A program made the translations under genes and the position numbers. Shown here in pieces: positions 11,442 to 24,130 of a DNA stretch of 64,000 nucleotides. This DNA is from Acanthopleura granulata. Its lineage: Eukaryota; Mollusca; Polyplacophora; Chitonida; Chitonidae. Location: contig JABBOT010000007.1 of the NCBI GenBank assembly GCA_016165875.1, forward strand, positions 6,853,245 through 6,917,244, in the 5' to 3' direction. Positions within the stretch are counted from its first letter, which is position 1, and every line of letters begins with the position of its first letter. The notes below the pieces were generated by a model, which was given only the letters and a program-made list of their open reading frames with translations, made no database searches and was not told the DNA's origin.

Positions 11442-11787
11442 CTGAAATGACAAAGAGAGATAATTAGTCATATTTCAACCTGCACCAAGCAAGACTTCCT
11501 GCGACAGAACCTGTGTGCTTTACCCCCATGCTTAATTCTAAAGTACATTCCACTGCATTATTAAAGCTTTCTTTGAAAAAATGTACAGATCTGTGAAACA
11601 TGTAAATTACCGCAAATAAGACTACATGTATCTAAATACTAAAAGGTATTAATTGAGAATTAGAACGATTCAGACACATGCATCCATTCAGGTGCATGTA
11701 CCACAAAATACTTTGCACTTAGACATTTATCACACGCATCACAGAATATTCTGCATTAAAAAAAGTATGGCAAAATATTTATTTAAG

Positions 11788-13232
11788 CATGTGTATTCAT
11801 TCATGCATATGCATCACCCAGTATTCGTCCAGCCACATGTATCACCAAGATTTTGTCCAGCCACATTTATCACCAAGTATCCATTCAGCCACATGTATCA
11901 CCTAGTATTCATCCAGCCACGTGTCACCAAGTATTCGTCCAGCCACATGTATCACCAAGTATTCATCCAGCCACATCTACCCTGAAGTATTCGTCTAGCC
12001 ACATACATCACCAAGTACTTGTTGTATCAGCTAGCATTCATTTATCCACATGTATCAGAAAGCATTCACTTAGCCACATGTATCACCAAATATTCATCCA
12101 ACCACATGAATCACCAAATATTCGTTCAGCCACATGTATCACCAAATATTCATTCAGCCACATGTATCACCAAGTATTCATCCAACCACATGTATCACCA
12201 AATATTCTTTCTGCCACATGTATCACCAAGTATTCATCCAACCACATGTATCACCAAATATTCTTTCAGCCACATGTATCACCAAATAATCATTCAGCCA
12301 CATGTATCACCGAGTATTCATCCAACCACATGTATCACCAAATATTCATTCAGCCACATGTATCACCAAATATTCATCCAACCACATGTATCACCAAGTA
12401 TTCATCCAACCACATGTATCACCAAATATTCATTCAGCCACATGTATCACCAAATATTCATTCAGCCACATGTATCACCAAGTATTCATCCAACCACATG
12501 TATCACCAAATATTCTTTCTGCCACATGTATCACCAAGTAATCATCCAACCACATGTATCACCAAATATTCTTTCAGCCACACGTATCACCAAATAATCA
12601 TTCAGCCACATGTATCACCGAGTATTCATCCAACCACATGTATCACCAAATATTCATTCAGCCACGTGTATCACCAAATATTCATCCAACCACATGTATC
12701 ACCAAGTATTCCTCCAACCACATGTATCACCAAATATTCATTCAGCCACATGTATCACCAAATATTCATTCAGCCACATGTATCACCAAGTATTCATCCA
12801 ACCACATGTATCACCAAATATTCATTCAGCCACATGTATCACCAAGTATTCATCCAACTACATGTATCACCAAATATTCTTTCAGCCACATGTATCACCA
12901 AATATTCATTCAGCCACATGTCTCACCAAGTATTCATCCAACCACATGTATCACCAAATATTCTTTCAGCCACATGTATCACCAAGTATTCATCCAACCA
13001 CATGTATCACCAAATATTCATTCAGCCACATGTATCACCAAGTATTCATCCAACTACATGTATCACCAAATATTCTTTCAGCCACATGTATCACCAAATA
13101 TTCATTCAGCCTCATGTATCACCAAGTAATCATCCAACCACATGTATCACCAAATATTCATTCAGTCACATGTATCACCAAGTATTCATCCAACCACATG
13201 TATAACCAAGTATTCTTCAGACACATACATCA
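11788..13232. repeat. 28-bp minisatellite, about 50 units, with a 308-bp higher-order repeat
   Basis: The consensus unit is ccacatgtatcaccaaatat followed by tcattcag (28 bp). Variants differ mainly at aaat/aagt and cattcag/catccaa/ctttcag/ctttctg. An 11-unit block beginning at 12200 recurs at 12508, exactly 308 bp later, with matching variant order including the rare ctttctg, aataatc and gagtattc units. A 7-unit (196-bp) block recurs from 12844 to 13040. Because 28 is not divisible by 3 and the unit lacks stops on the plus strand, all three forward frames stay open; the 450-aa frame at 11853-13205 and its overlapping companions are products of the repeat. Flanks at 11670-11787 look like decayed units. 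Confidence 0.95.
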
Positions 13233-14072
13233 TTCAACAAGTACTCTTGCCGGCATTCAAACAGAAGACCTCATCTGTCAAGGATCTGAGGGTGGCAGTG
13301 AGTTAGCACTTAACCTCCTACCTTCATAAACCACTGTTGCTTGTTTCATAAAGCTAAGATGAAGCTACCTGTATTTATGCATCATTCACACTGCCTTACT
13401 GTTTTTATCAAAATCAAAGCGTGACCAACAAAAAAAAAGGTCATGAAACATTTTACCAGTAAGGAAGATTTATGAATTTCACTTCACAAAGAAAAATAAA
13501 TAAATCAGACAAGCAGATTGACCCAAATGTAAAGTGACGTTCCAGAAATTTGGAATTAAGCCTGTTTTGATGGCATGAACAACCCATCCAAATCTGCCAT
13601 GCAAATGTACGGTCCTTATGGAGAAACATAAGCTGATTAAAGTAAGAGACTGGAACAACACACTTTGGAGCCAATCAAGGCCACTGAGAGCCAGTCAGCC
13701 TTTGGCATATCACCCTTGTATAAGCTTCACATATAATTATAGATAATGCCACTGGAGGCTACCCACTATCACAGGTATCAAGTCCCATCTGTCATTATGC
13801 TTATGCTTTGGTCAGTCGGGGTCTCTGCTGTGATTTGGTTTATAGCCATATTTTTCTTCCTAACATGTACATAGCAGTTCTTCAAACATGTATGGTACCA
13901 CATGTACAACTGTACATGTATGGCTGTGTGGATGCCACAAGGGTAAAGACACCTATAAGGTTCATGAAGACAATGGCACTTCTATGTCCTGTACTGTACA
14001 TGTACAAACCAACACATTAGGACATTTTATGAAGAAATGCCAAGCATTCACTTAACCTATCAGTGTACTTAC

Positions 14073-14166
14073 ACTGCTTTAGGTTTGCCTAGTACAGTTC
14101 AGGTGAATCTGTCTAACATCACAGAAGGCTGAGGCTCATCAGTTAAAACACTATCATTCACTCAGT
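14073..14166 (-). other. Predicted 94-nt non-coding exon, probably 5' leader of the p85-like gene
   Basis: On the minus strand the acceptor is a pyrimidine-rich tract ending tgttatgtctttcag and the donor is CAGT/GTAAGTAC; both are strong. All three frames contain stops, so it is non-coding. With the exon at 11331-11441 and the SH3 exon it forms a plausible co-linear leader. Membership in that transcript is inference. Confidence 0.45.
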
Positions 14167-17100
14167 CTGAAAGACATAACAAAAACAGAAAAATAATTAT
14201 TTAATATTCAATCTACAGATACAATGTACTATACACTTTTGACTAAGATCTTCCATTTCAATTCAAAGTGCAGCGCCAGCCTGTAATGTAAAGTGTACAT
14301 GTACAACAATTTTAAACTATATGCAGATCCACACGTACATAACAGATACTAGTACAGAAAGGGCACAACTATACACATTGATGTACTAGCATATTATATT
14401 CTCGTATCATTGTTTTTCAAAGCCAATGACTGAAATATGATTGAGCAAGATAAAGCACCAGACGTAAATACAGTGACTTCAATCTGACATCAGTCTTAAA
14501 AGCAGAGAGGAACCTAGCATAAACTGGACTTGAACTAACAGTGACTGCAAGCCAGCCAATAGTACTTGGTAAACAAGTCAGACCGGTAGATTCTTAGGGC
14601 AATCCACGGCCGGAGCTGGACTTGAAATCACAGCGATCGCATAATCCCCTCGACCACAGATACCCCCAAGAAGACGAAAGCAGGAGGCATTTGTCTTCAG
14701 CTGACACTGCTGAGGTGATCAACATTTCAACTTCCTCGATCCAAAAATAAGCTCTAATATCGTATTTCAAATTTTGACTTGACTCACAAATGGATTAGTT
14801 GAATCGGCCCCACATTCTTAAAGTCTTGCTCATAAGGTAAACCGTGCTAATCCATATGTATATATTAATTTCAACCTTAAACAATGCTGTGTAACTCCAC
14901 GATGAAAAGTTAATGGTGTCCAATAGTTCCTACACCATTTCGGTTTACATACACTGTCCTGGCAGATAGAAGAAAAATGCTGTCAGATGTCTTGCCTGGC
15001 ATAAATCCCTAAAGCACCGAGAGTTTGGAGTTCATAACAGAAATGCCAGCGTTAGGTAAGGGTGGGTCAATTGCAAGCATACTCCCCTATAGAGTGACCA
15101 GTTGGAATCAATAATCATAGGGAAATCTTGTGTAACATTCTCTAGGGTGTGACTTTTATGCCATGTGGTGTATGCAGGCCTACAAAGCCAGCCACTAGGG
15201 TTATTTAACCACAGCTCTGCACTGAAAATTGGCATCATGCTTGCACTTGTCAGAGTCAGGCCGATACTGACCAGTCTGGAACTACATAAACATGTTATGG
15301 TCAAGCGGTGTCCATGTCATACTGGTAGGCATGGTACACAGTGATGGTTGCAGAAACCTTCAGGTGCAGGGTAGACAACACCATGGTAACATTTATATCC
15401 GTAAGATTGGAGCCGAATGCCATTGCCAAGATAGAATGTGTAAATTTTTTTTTTCTTTCTAAATTTAGCTCATTTACTATAACATCACATGGATATCTGA
15501 AACACGGCACAACTGTAATTCTGCAAACTGTAAAAGAAAAACAAAAGGAACAATCTGCCAAGAAAATGGAAAAAAAGAAAACAATGCTTGTGTTGCATGA
15601 TGATATTCTAATCTATCTGTGTATGTACATGCCTAAAGAATGCGCTCAAAATAGCCCGTACTGGGACACTAATATGAACAATGATAGTGAACTACAAACC
15701 TAAGGTCTAAGGAACGTTGTTAAATTGTCAGGGTTTTTTTTAGATAAAAATCTTTCATCGTACTCAATCTGAAAGATACTAAAACTCAATTTTTTCTGCG
15801 TTTCTATTTTGTGCAATTCCCCAAAATAAATAAGATACTACATTTATTTTGAAAAACTCAATTTCAAAATATTCCAAAAACTCAATTTCCATCCATTTCT
15901 CATTGGGGTCTGGAAAAACCTCTGACTGTGTACGCGTAACATCATTTAACGGTTTCAGTTTGGTTGACATAAGGTTTATATCAGTGAAGGAAAAATAACA
16001 CCTTCCCACTTACCTACTGAAACTGTTCTGAGAAATTTACAAATGATACAGTGGTGGTATATTTACTGATGTCAATAAGCCTGGGATTTACTGACATACC
16101 AATATATGAAATCAGTTATATTGCTTCCTTTATGCTACTGTTGTCAGACCAAGGGTTTCCATACTATTTGAATTTATTTAGACAGGCCAAACAACAGGTT
16201 TTGACAGACAGAGATACTAAACAGAACGACGTCCATTTGTGACTAGACTTCATAGCCTTAAGGCATGTAGGGTCAAACTGCCAATTTTAACATTGGGTGG
16301 GAAATAGAATATAAAAAACTAATTCAACAGGAATAACATAATCTTCTGAATTATGTTCTTGTGTGGGTTTAGGTATCAATAGTGATGCTATATGCCACTT
16401 GGGGTGCTGGTGTGACCATAGTCAAATCCTGACTCCAAAATCCTAACCTAGTTACAGCCACTTTTGTTATTAAATTGCCATTACAATGAAGGAGTTATCG
16501 GTCTCCCTAATATCCTAAAGCCTGCAGATATCCTGAAAAAGGACTGAAAGTGAAATATCAAGTAGTAAAAAGTACTGAGAAGATAAGATCTTGCTTTAAT
16601 TGGCGATCGGCTTGAAAAAGATTAACATGTTTATAAACTGCTTTCGAAGTTAAACAACTAAACTTTGATGTCAAGATGTCTTCGAGGTCAAACAAGGTTG
16701 ACAAAGGTGTATTTGAGACAGTTTTATGAAGTAGGGGTAGTGTTTTGTGCCTATTTGCGCATGTACATAGCGCAGTCTGACGTCCTTGGTGCTCATCACA
16801 GAACACACATCAGTATAATTATGCTTGAACGAAATCAGATACCATTCAATTTTCTTTCATTTTTCAACAATTGTCCATATCGTTATGTTTAAGATTGTAG
16901 TTAAATAAAGTTTAAATCTACATATTCCCACCTTTTACCTGTTTTATGTACTTAATAAGTCTAAATGTCTGTTTGAGGCTGAGGTTATATTTTCTGAAAT
17001 TTACCAAAATTACATACATATAAGAAATAATGTCTAAAAAAAATCACTGCTTTTTAAAAACATTCTGCTAGAATCAAGGATTTGAAAAATATATGATAAA

Positions 17101-17693
17101 TGTATTTACGTATTTCCTATGAAGAACTTTTAAATTTCATGTAGCAATGCTAGTACATGTGCATGTATCAAATCATAATGGAATAACTAAAAAAACTATG
17201 TACGTGACAACTCTGGGGCCAGTCGTTTTGGGTCCAGCTATAAAAAACTAGGTCCTGAACTGCAGCCCTGCCATATCAGTCAACTTGTAAACTCTACTTT
17301 AAGTTCAGGCAAATGTTTCCATCATAACTCACATACAGCCAATGATATTATAACATGGACACTTTCCTGATGTTTTGATATGACTCTTCACAGTACATAA
17401 ACACTGTGATTGCCACACTGTACAGCATGCAAAGGACAGGTTACTTTCTGAACCCCTTCCTTGTTGAATTAATCAAACTCATGGCCTCCACCCCACACTG
17501 TAACAATGGATTATGCAGAGACCTCTTCCTTGCGGTTGTTATCACGACTAACAATGACCAGTTACCAATCAGAAGGATCATCTAGAGTTGGTAGTTGACT
17601 TTGTCCAGAGTTGTTTTTGTCCAGACCTGAATGCTGGGGATTTCCCTTAGCTTGCCCAGACTGAATTTTTTTTCTGGTTACCTTGAACAACCC
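14167..17693. other. No gene seen (inferred leader intron)
   Basis: AT-rich DNA with ORFs on both strands that show no recognisable motifs. A weak SINE family 1 head relic on the minus strand lies near 14610-14675 (gagctggacttgaaatcacagcgatcgca). A good minus-strand donor (GTAG/GTAAGTGG) at about 16012 has no convincing exon in front of it. Confidence 0.5.
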
Positions 17694-17820
17694 CAAATTT
17701 CGTCCATGACATAGTCGCTCATTTTTCCAGATTCACGGATTCTGCTGATTGTAGGAAGGTGTTATGAGGTTTCCTATGTAGGTGGATTGGTATCCCACAA
17801 GAAAAATGTAAAGTTTCAGA
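17694..17820 (-). repeat. Dispersed repeat family A, copy 3 (inverted)
   Basis: Reading the minus strand gives, in order, actttacatttttc, aacaccttcctacaatc, ggaaaaatgagcgact and gtcatggacgaaatttgggg, which matches the copies at 1793-1940 and 3374-3512 block by block. Confidence 0.6.
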
Positions 17821-20163
17821 ACTACACAATAATATTTTATGACATTTATTTACCTTAAAAAGCCTACTTTTTGGACAAAATCTTAGGTCATTTAGAGTTT
17901 ATCATAAACTTGATACCCTGGTTACCTGATGATAACAGGTAGTACTGGTAGAGAACTTGTGTGCAGGTAACTGGACTTAAATTTCTAAGCTTACACATGG
18001 GCTGCACACATGTACATAGGCCTCTTTTGTACAATGTTGTCAAATACACTACTACTGTTTGAAAAAAAAAGAAAATGTTTATACATGCACCTCATAATGA
18101 GAGGTTAATGTCTACATGTATACCTCTAATTGGGCATTTTTAGATTGAAATAAAGTCCCTAAAATTATGCATCCTACATTTTTTTTCTTTTGTCAGGCAC
18201 AATGTTTATAACATGGAGTCATAATTTTAAAATCTGACCCCTCTTTTTCAGTAATGTGCCTTTGCAGTCCGACCCTTTACATTTCTGGTTAGTTTTTTAT
18301 CATTTCTATAAACACTACTTCAGTCAAACAGTCAAAAAATGAGTGGTTGCTCTCTACAAGACACAAGTATATATAAGACTTTGTGCACGGTCTAAATGAC
18401 ACTCCACCAGGCTGTCATTTTTCACAGATCTTCGTGAACGAAATGCTTTTCGTGTGAAAACAGATCTATGTAACCCATTGTTCAGTTACATTGTTCTGTC
18501 TGCGCAAACGGTAGGTTATGCAAAAAGGTTTCACAGTCTATCGCAATGTGTGGTGAAAATTAGCAAGTTCAATTCCAAAGGCAATCTGTGAATATTATGG
18601 GCTATATTCAACCCCCAAGTGCTTCCAGTTGTGTTATATGGAAATGACATTCCACGATCGAGTGATGCTTAATTCAGTTCTAAGATATACCGTAACAATG
18701 AAGTGTCTGATCTCGCCACATTTTCAGAAATTTATTATCTCCTTCTTGGACGTATATGGGAAGTAAGTCACAAGGTAGTAGGAACACTCACCGCAGTTTG
18801 CCTACGCAGACGGTGGACGTTCGCACAAAATGATGTTGTGTAACGCCCATGTTACCTGTATGATCGTTCACACCAAAAATTACTCCCTGCTGTGCTGTGT
18901 TAACTTAGTCCAACTAAATTCATTTATGTACTTGTATAACTATGGGTAGAAGAATTCTGGGTGGCAGGAGCAAAATATCAACCTTCTCCATGCACCCAAC
19001 GATCTCCTGACTTCTCTTGATCTCATTGGTCAAAGAACTGAGAGCCAAATTTATCCACAGCTTGAATCATCTGAAGTAGCACAGCTCTCTTAAAGTCCAA
19101 CACTTTAACAATGTCTACAGTCTAACTTGTTTCATGATCACCTATGTGTAGCCGTGTCGATGAAAGTCATTAAATACACAGTGATATCACCACAGTCCAA
19201 GTAATCCATGCCTTTCAGCCCTAATTAATAGTTCAATGGAGTCCAATAATTAGACTCCAACATTAAAATCAAGTTTGCTTCAAGTAACACATAATGAACA
19301 CGGTAATATCACATTTATTAACACAGTTAATCAGTTTACCATTCCTCAGCTTTAATCATGTGCTAACTCACAATTCACCAAAGCGTCACACCAAAGACAG
19401 TTAACAAACAGGACACTACCAAATACTAGAAATACACAATATCCACATGACAGAAAACAGACATGATACACAACATCCACATGACTGACACCAGAGATGA
19501 TACACACACAACGCCAAAATGACACCAGGCATTACTTAGTTACATAGGACACCGTATATTTCCATATCCCCTCAATGACTAACCGTGTAACAAATTTTTC
19601 TTGCCGAAGACCCAATAATTCAGTGGAGAAGCCTGATGTGCACACATCTGTGAATTGCTTCACCTATGTCACTGTTTACCTGCCAGACAAAACTAGAAAA
19701 CCATACCTATGTCCATATATCACATTGACAACATAATGCTAGAATGAAAACCAATGCATTTTGTCAGATATTTTGCATAATACATATGTTATTAATCAAG
19801 TGTTTTCACATTGCCTCAGTAGTGTCTAATACACAAACAATGTGAAACATTTGAACAACAATAATAATGATCTTTTTACTAACCAACTGTACATTACGAT
19901 TCAAGTATTGCCACTGGATCACTGGAAAAGTTTGGCGACTGTAAAAATGAATTTGGTTCAATGATAACTATTTACATTCATACCCTTACTTGTAGCATTA
20001 TGCTAACTGCGACGCATCTCCACCCCTGCAACTCTGTCATGTCTATGAGCTCAACCAATACGGCCTATCCCTGAAAGTATGCACTGCTCAGCTGCAGAGA
20101 AAGTATATTAGTATACTGATACATTATTTTAATATATTAATATACTGTGAACACAATATAACA
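17821..20163. other. No gene seen (inferred leader intron)
   Basis: AT-rich non-coding DNA. The repeat-poor stretch 18400-18850 has a somewhat more even base composition but no open frame of note. Nothing else can be supported. Confidence 0.5.
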
Positions 20164-20448
20164 TACAGTCAATTTATTTGTTTATTTGATTGGCGTTTTA
20201 CGCCATACTCAAGAATATTTCACTTATATGACAGTGGCCAGCCTTATGATGGGAGGACACTGGGCAGTTTCCTGATGAAACTCACCACAATCTGCAGGTT
20301 GCTGGCAAACCTTCCCATGTACAGCCACAGGGGAAGCCAGCATGAGCTCATAAACTCACAGCAACCGTAACTGGCGAATGGTTTGTGGGTCATTATGCTA
20401 CGGTTGCGCTCTGACCAACTGAGCCACGGAGGCCCCTCTACAGTCAAT
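20164..20448 (-). mobile_element. SINE family 1, full length, with 10-bp target duplication
   Basis: The direct repeat tacagtcaat flanks the copy at 20164-20173 and 20439-20448. On the minus strand the element begins ggggcctccgtggctcagtt (tRNA-like head with an A-box-like segment) and passes through the family body. It ends in tataagtgaaatattcttga, gtatggcgtaaaacgcc and an AT-rich tail. This is one of the best-preserved family-1 copies. Confidence 0.88.
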
Positions 20449-22478
20449 ATTACAGAGAGGACACCTATAGTACAGTAGAGGACAGGCAGATATGATACTG
20501 GACACCTAGTACACGGATACAACAAAGCTGTCATCCAAGTTCAATATGGATTACCAGCAGTCACCAAGGATGTACATACACATATATACATGTAGCCAGG
20601 ACATGATTTCATTTCACAGTATAAAGACACACAAAGAGATAAAGTAAAGTGTTGATCACCTTCATTTTACAGCAAGTTATGAAATACACATGAAGCCAAA
20701 ATATAATTTCAATCGCTGGAATAAAGATAAACTGGGTTCCAATTATTGTGCTGATGCCTAGCAAATTGGATGAACTTGCTATTTAACAAGACTGCTAGCT
20801 AAAAATCAAAAGGGGCAGGGTGCAAGGGTACATTTCTGAAAATATGGCCAGGAGGCAATTTTCTCTGCCTATCTTTCAGCATTCTGTGAGACAAAAGAGG
20901 GCCTGGTGCAGCACCCTTGTAAACATAAAGCCTAGCGAAGGGTATCAAAGTGGGTATCAAAGAGTATGCTCCAGAGCATCAAATTTAATATTTCAACACC
21001 TGATTTGTGGACTCAACATGTCTGAGTAACAAGCAGTATAAATTTAAAGCACTGTCATTCATCTATGCCTGTGTTCACCTCTGGCTGTTCATTAGCTTGT
21101 CAAACATGGTGGGCAGCCTGTGCTACAAGGGCAGTTAGACGGCATGTGACCATTGCACGCAACATATCAAGGGGTAAAGTTAGTTGTCTGGTTGTAGAGT
21201 GTATGCAGGAAGCATTCGCTCTGGCATTTACAAGACCAATGGCAATATGCGGACTCGGCATTGCAGCTGTGTCCAGAGATTACGCTGGTTTAGGACAAGA
21301 ATTAACGCTAAATCATGAGTCAAACAACAACAACAACTGTTACCCTCCGTGAAATTGCCTAAGTTTGAGAGAGCCCCCACCCTGTCTCGTCCAAAACCAG
21401 TGTGATCTCTCGATACAGCTGCAATGCCAATTTGGCTTACATGACTTTGTGCAACATACCAAAACTATAAAAACAGTCATATCGTACTGGGTTAAAACAG
21501 AATGGATAGAAGTATGTGATGATTTCATCAAAACCTTACACTGTGAAGTAGTGAAACCTAAAAACATTGTTCAGCTTTCACAAAAAATAATCATGCATCA
21601 AAATTTAAATATGTCATGGGCAGAGTTGTAATAAGATTAACCTGGTTGAATCATTAAGAGCAACATATTACTTATTTTCCAATGAGATATTTTACCCAAT
21701 TCGATGCATATATCGAGTAGACGTTTGGCTGCAGCTTTAGATCAGGTGGGTCATTAGGTACCTGTATGGCAATTGGTGGTTGTTTCCCTCGACTGATTGA
21801 GTTCTCCTTGGTTTCCTTAACCATAATCCTAGTTATGCCTGTAGTATGAAGCAATTCTTCGGGCTTTTTAAAGAATAGGTTGAGCTATTGTTTGTCGCTG
21901 ACCCATTTTTCTGATGTTCATTGAGAAAAGGGCATTTTTCAATGAATTGACGTCACTCTACCACGTGACACCACCCTAATCCTTACTACTGCCAATTATT
22001 CCCTACTGTCATGTAGAAGATCATTGAAATGCAATACACAACCTGACAAGTCAAAATACCAGGCCAAACAAGTGAATAATATCCACTGACTGTACAGTAT
22101 ATTGCAATGTTTACAGTCATGACATGCCATTTAAGGGCGAATGAAAAAACGCTTACAGGTTTATCATTGTAGGAAGCATGGGCGGCTGAACTTTTTACCA
22201 TCTGAGTGCTCCGCTATTTCCTCCCAAATTTCGTAACACTTTCGCAGAAAAATTATACTTAGCTGAGCATGTGATAGTGCTAGCCCAGATCACAGTGAAT
22301 CATTCTACACTCGGGTTACACACTTCCTGCTAAAACTGGACACCTAAACAACCAGCAAACATCGCAACATTAGCATTTCTATTCGCTCCGAACCACGTAA
22401 CCAACACTGAAACCCATTCAGCTCATCTATGCACTAATGCCATGTTCGAAAAATATGCATTGTAGCATTAAATCTTAC
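20449..22478. other. No gene seen
   Basis: The stretch holds a few ORFs without motifs (for example 21065-21352 plus). A TGACGTCA-like core occurs within gaattgacgtcactcta at about 21950. No exon with convincing splice sites was found. Confidence 0.45.
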
Positions 22479-22600
22479 CAATTCCTTCAGAGTTGACACA
22501 AATTTCTAGAGCCTCTCCTCATGCGACAGGAAATCGCAATATCGCCGCCATGTCAAGTTGTGACGTCATGGGCATATGACCAATGAATATTGTCTGGGAA
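22479..22600 (-). promoter_or_regulatory. Predicted promoter and non-coding exon 1, probably of the p85-like gene
   Basis: On the minus strand an inverted CCAAT box (22580-22584), a palindromic CRE TGACGTCA (22561-22568), a YY1-like gacATGGCGGC (about 22544-22554) and an ETS-like atttcctgt (about 22526-22534) are followed by a splice donor, GAATTG/GTAAGAT, at 22479. No TATA box is present. This is the usual layout of a TATA-less housekeeping promoter with a short first exon. The only minus-strand coding exon found downstream is the p85-like SH3 exon, hence the assignment. The ATG in the YY1-like motif opens only ten codons. Confidence 0.5.
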
Positions 22601-23219
22601 AATTTGACTGTCACGAGCTGACAACGCGTTAAAATCGGAAAGACGGAAGGAAAAAAGATGACAAGATTACATGTATTTCTTGTAAATAAGCCCCATCAAA
22701 TACTTGTATTGATAGTGTCTAGTAATAATACATTAAGCTTGATGCATACGAATATTCCGCGAGACAAGGAAGTGCACTGAACCGGCTATGTTGATTGGGA
22801 GAGGTCATTATTTTTTTTTATGCATGTATCAGAACTTAGATACAGGATAGGTTCTGTCCCCAAAAATATTTAAAAAAAAAAAAAAATCAATCTCCGAAGA
22901 GATGTAATGTGACTGTTTCACGATATCAATGAATCAATCAAAGAAGCTAATCCGGTTACAATACCCCCCTCCCCTCCACAACCACATACACACGTGACAC
23001 CACGCCAACCGATGTTTATTGCCACAAACCTCGCCATATAACAATATTGTGCGAAACAATGTTGAAAAGATAGATTGTTCTCAGTGTTGATTTTTGTCTC
23101 TTCTAACCTGAACCCTGAAGCCCGTAAAAGAAAACAAACAAACAAACAAAAAACTTGTTTAAGTGGCATTTAGAAGTTGGGATGGAAGTACACTAAAACA
23201 TGTCTTTCTTATGGATATA

Positions 23220-23957
23220 CAAACCACAGTCTATCGCGAAGCAAACCACTCTGACCAGTACAACCACTACAAGTCCAACCACCCACCCAAGACTAAGGCT
23301 GACATCATTTCAACCCTCACTAGGAGAGCCACGCACATCTGCACCAACAACCTAGATGAGGAGATAACACACCTGCGAGTGATCTTCACCGACCACAATG
23401 GATACCCAGCAAACAAAGTGAACAAAGCAATCCAGAAAGTTATACACCCGCCACCCAACCAACTGACAAGAATCAGGGATGAAGGCCCTGGAATCCGAGT
23501 AAGCCTTCCATATATCGGTCCAACCAGCCACAAAAATTGCCCGCCTATTAAAACAATCCACAAGATTAGAAACCTTCTTTAAAAACCAGACTACACTCAA
23601 ATCACTCCTGCATGCCACGGGGAATAGGGGAGCCACTAACCCCTCACTACTCAAAGGAGTTGTATACCAAATAAAACGTAACTGCAGCGCATCCTACATC
23701 GGAGAAACGGGAAGACCTCTAGGAACCCGAATTAAAGAACACAAGTCATCTGTCGAAAAATCTGATTCCAAATCCGCCATAAGTGACCACATCCAAGAAA
23801 ACCCACACAACAACATCAAGTGGAACACAATCAGAACACTAAACTCTAATCAACCTGACTGAAAAAAAAGCGTAAACTACAAGAAGCCATCCAGATTAAG
23901 AGATTAAAACCTAGCCTCAACAGAGATCAAAGGGATTTATCTTCTCTCAGCTTATGA
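23220..23957 (+). pseudogene. Penelope-like RT C-terminus with GIY-YIG domain, broken
   Basis: The first frame (to about 23535) reads VYREANHSDQYNHYKSNHPP, RATHICTNNL, EEITHLRVIFTDHNGYP and similar segments typical of the end of Penelope-like reverse transcriptases. A one-base shift in an A-run near 23531-23537 moves the match to another frame, which gives the GIY-YIG endonuclease: VVYQIKRNCSASYIGETGRP followed by GTRIKEH. Within it a TGA lies at 23860-23862, and a second shift occurs in the following A-run. The tail KLQEAIQIKRLKPSLNRDQ then leads to the natural stop at 23955-23957. The lesions show that this copy is dead. In the family, the GIY-YIG domain nicks target DNA to prime reverse transcription. 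Confidence 0.85.
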
Positions 23958-24088
23958 CCTATTAATCCTCCAAACTGACCTGGAGCCCCATCGAGCCTAA
24001 TACCCCTAATCCCCCTGAATATTGTACTACATGATGACACTTGTATCTCTACTTGCTTTATTTAAGAGTGTTGATATCTTGATTTCAC

Positions 24089-24130
24089 TCACTTGATAAC
24101 GATGTTAGTATCTACATCGAAACGTCGTGA
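24089..24130 (+). ncRNA. Hammerhead-ribozyme-like relic in the Penelope-like 3' end
   Basis: The segment reads helix I strand TCAC (24089-24092), core TTGATAA, one C, helix II GATGT, an 8-nt loop, ACATC, core GAAA (24119-24122), C, GTC, and helix I strand GTGA (24127-24130). Helices I and II pair perfectly. The order matches the short, helix-III-poor hammerhead variants known from Penelope-like elements. The canonical CUGAUGA core is altered (first C to U, and the catalytic G to A), so this copy is probably inactive. Confidence 0.55.

Noticed and set aside
11853..13329. Long overlapping plus-strand ORFs (450, 239, 192, 191 aa) with His/Ser/Ile/Pro repeats
   Set aside because: All frames give rotations of the same 28-aa product of the stop-free 28-bp minisatellite; no start context, signal peptide or flanking exon.
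15032..15703. Overlapping ORFs on both strands
   Set aside because: Opposite-strand frames of similar length without motifs; no splice or promoter support.
16000..16030. Minus-strand exon ending GTAG/GTAAGTGG
   Set aside because: The nearest acceptor would leave a 14-nt exon and no coding frame; the donor alone is not enough.
23352..23654. Minus-strand ORFs opposite the Penelope-like region
   Set aside because: Antisense shadows of the Penelope-like coding sequence.
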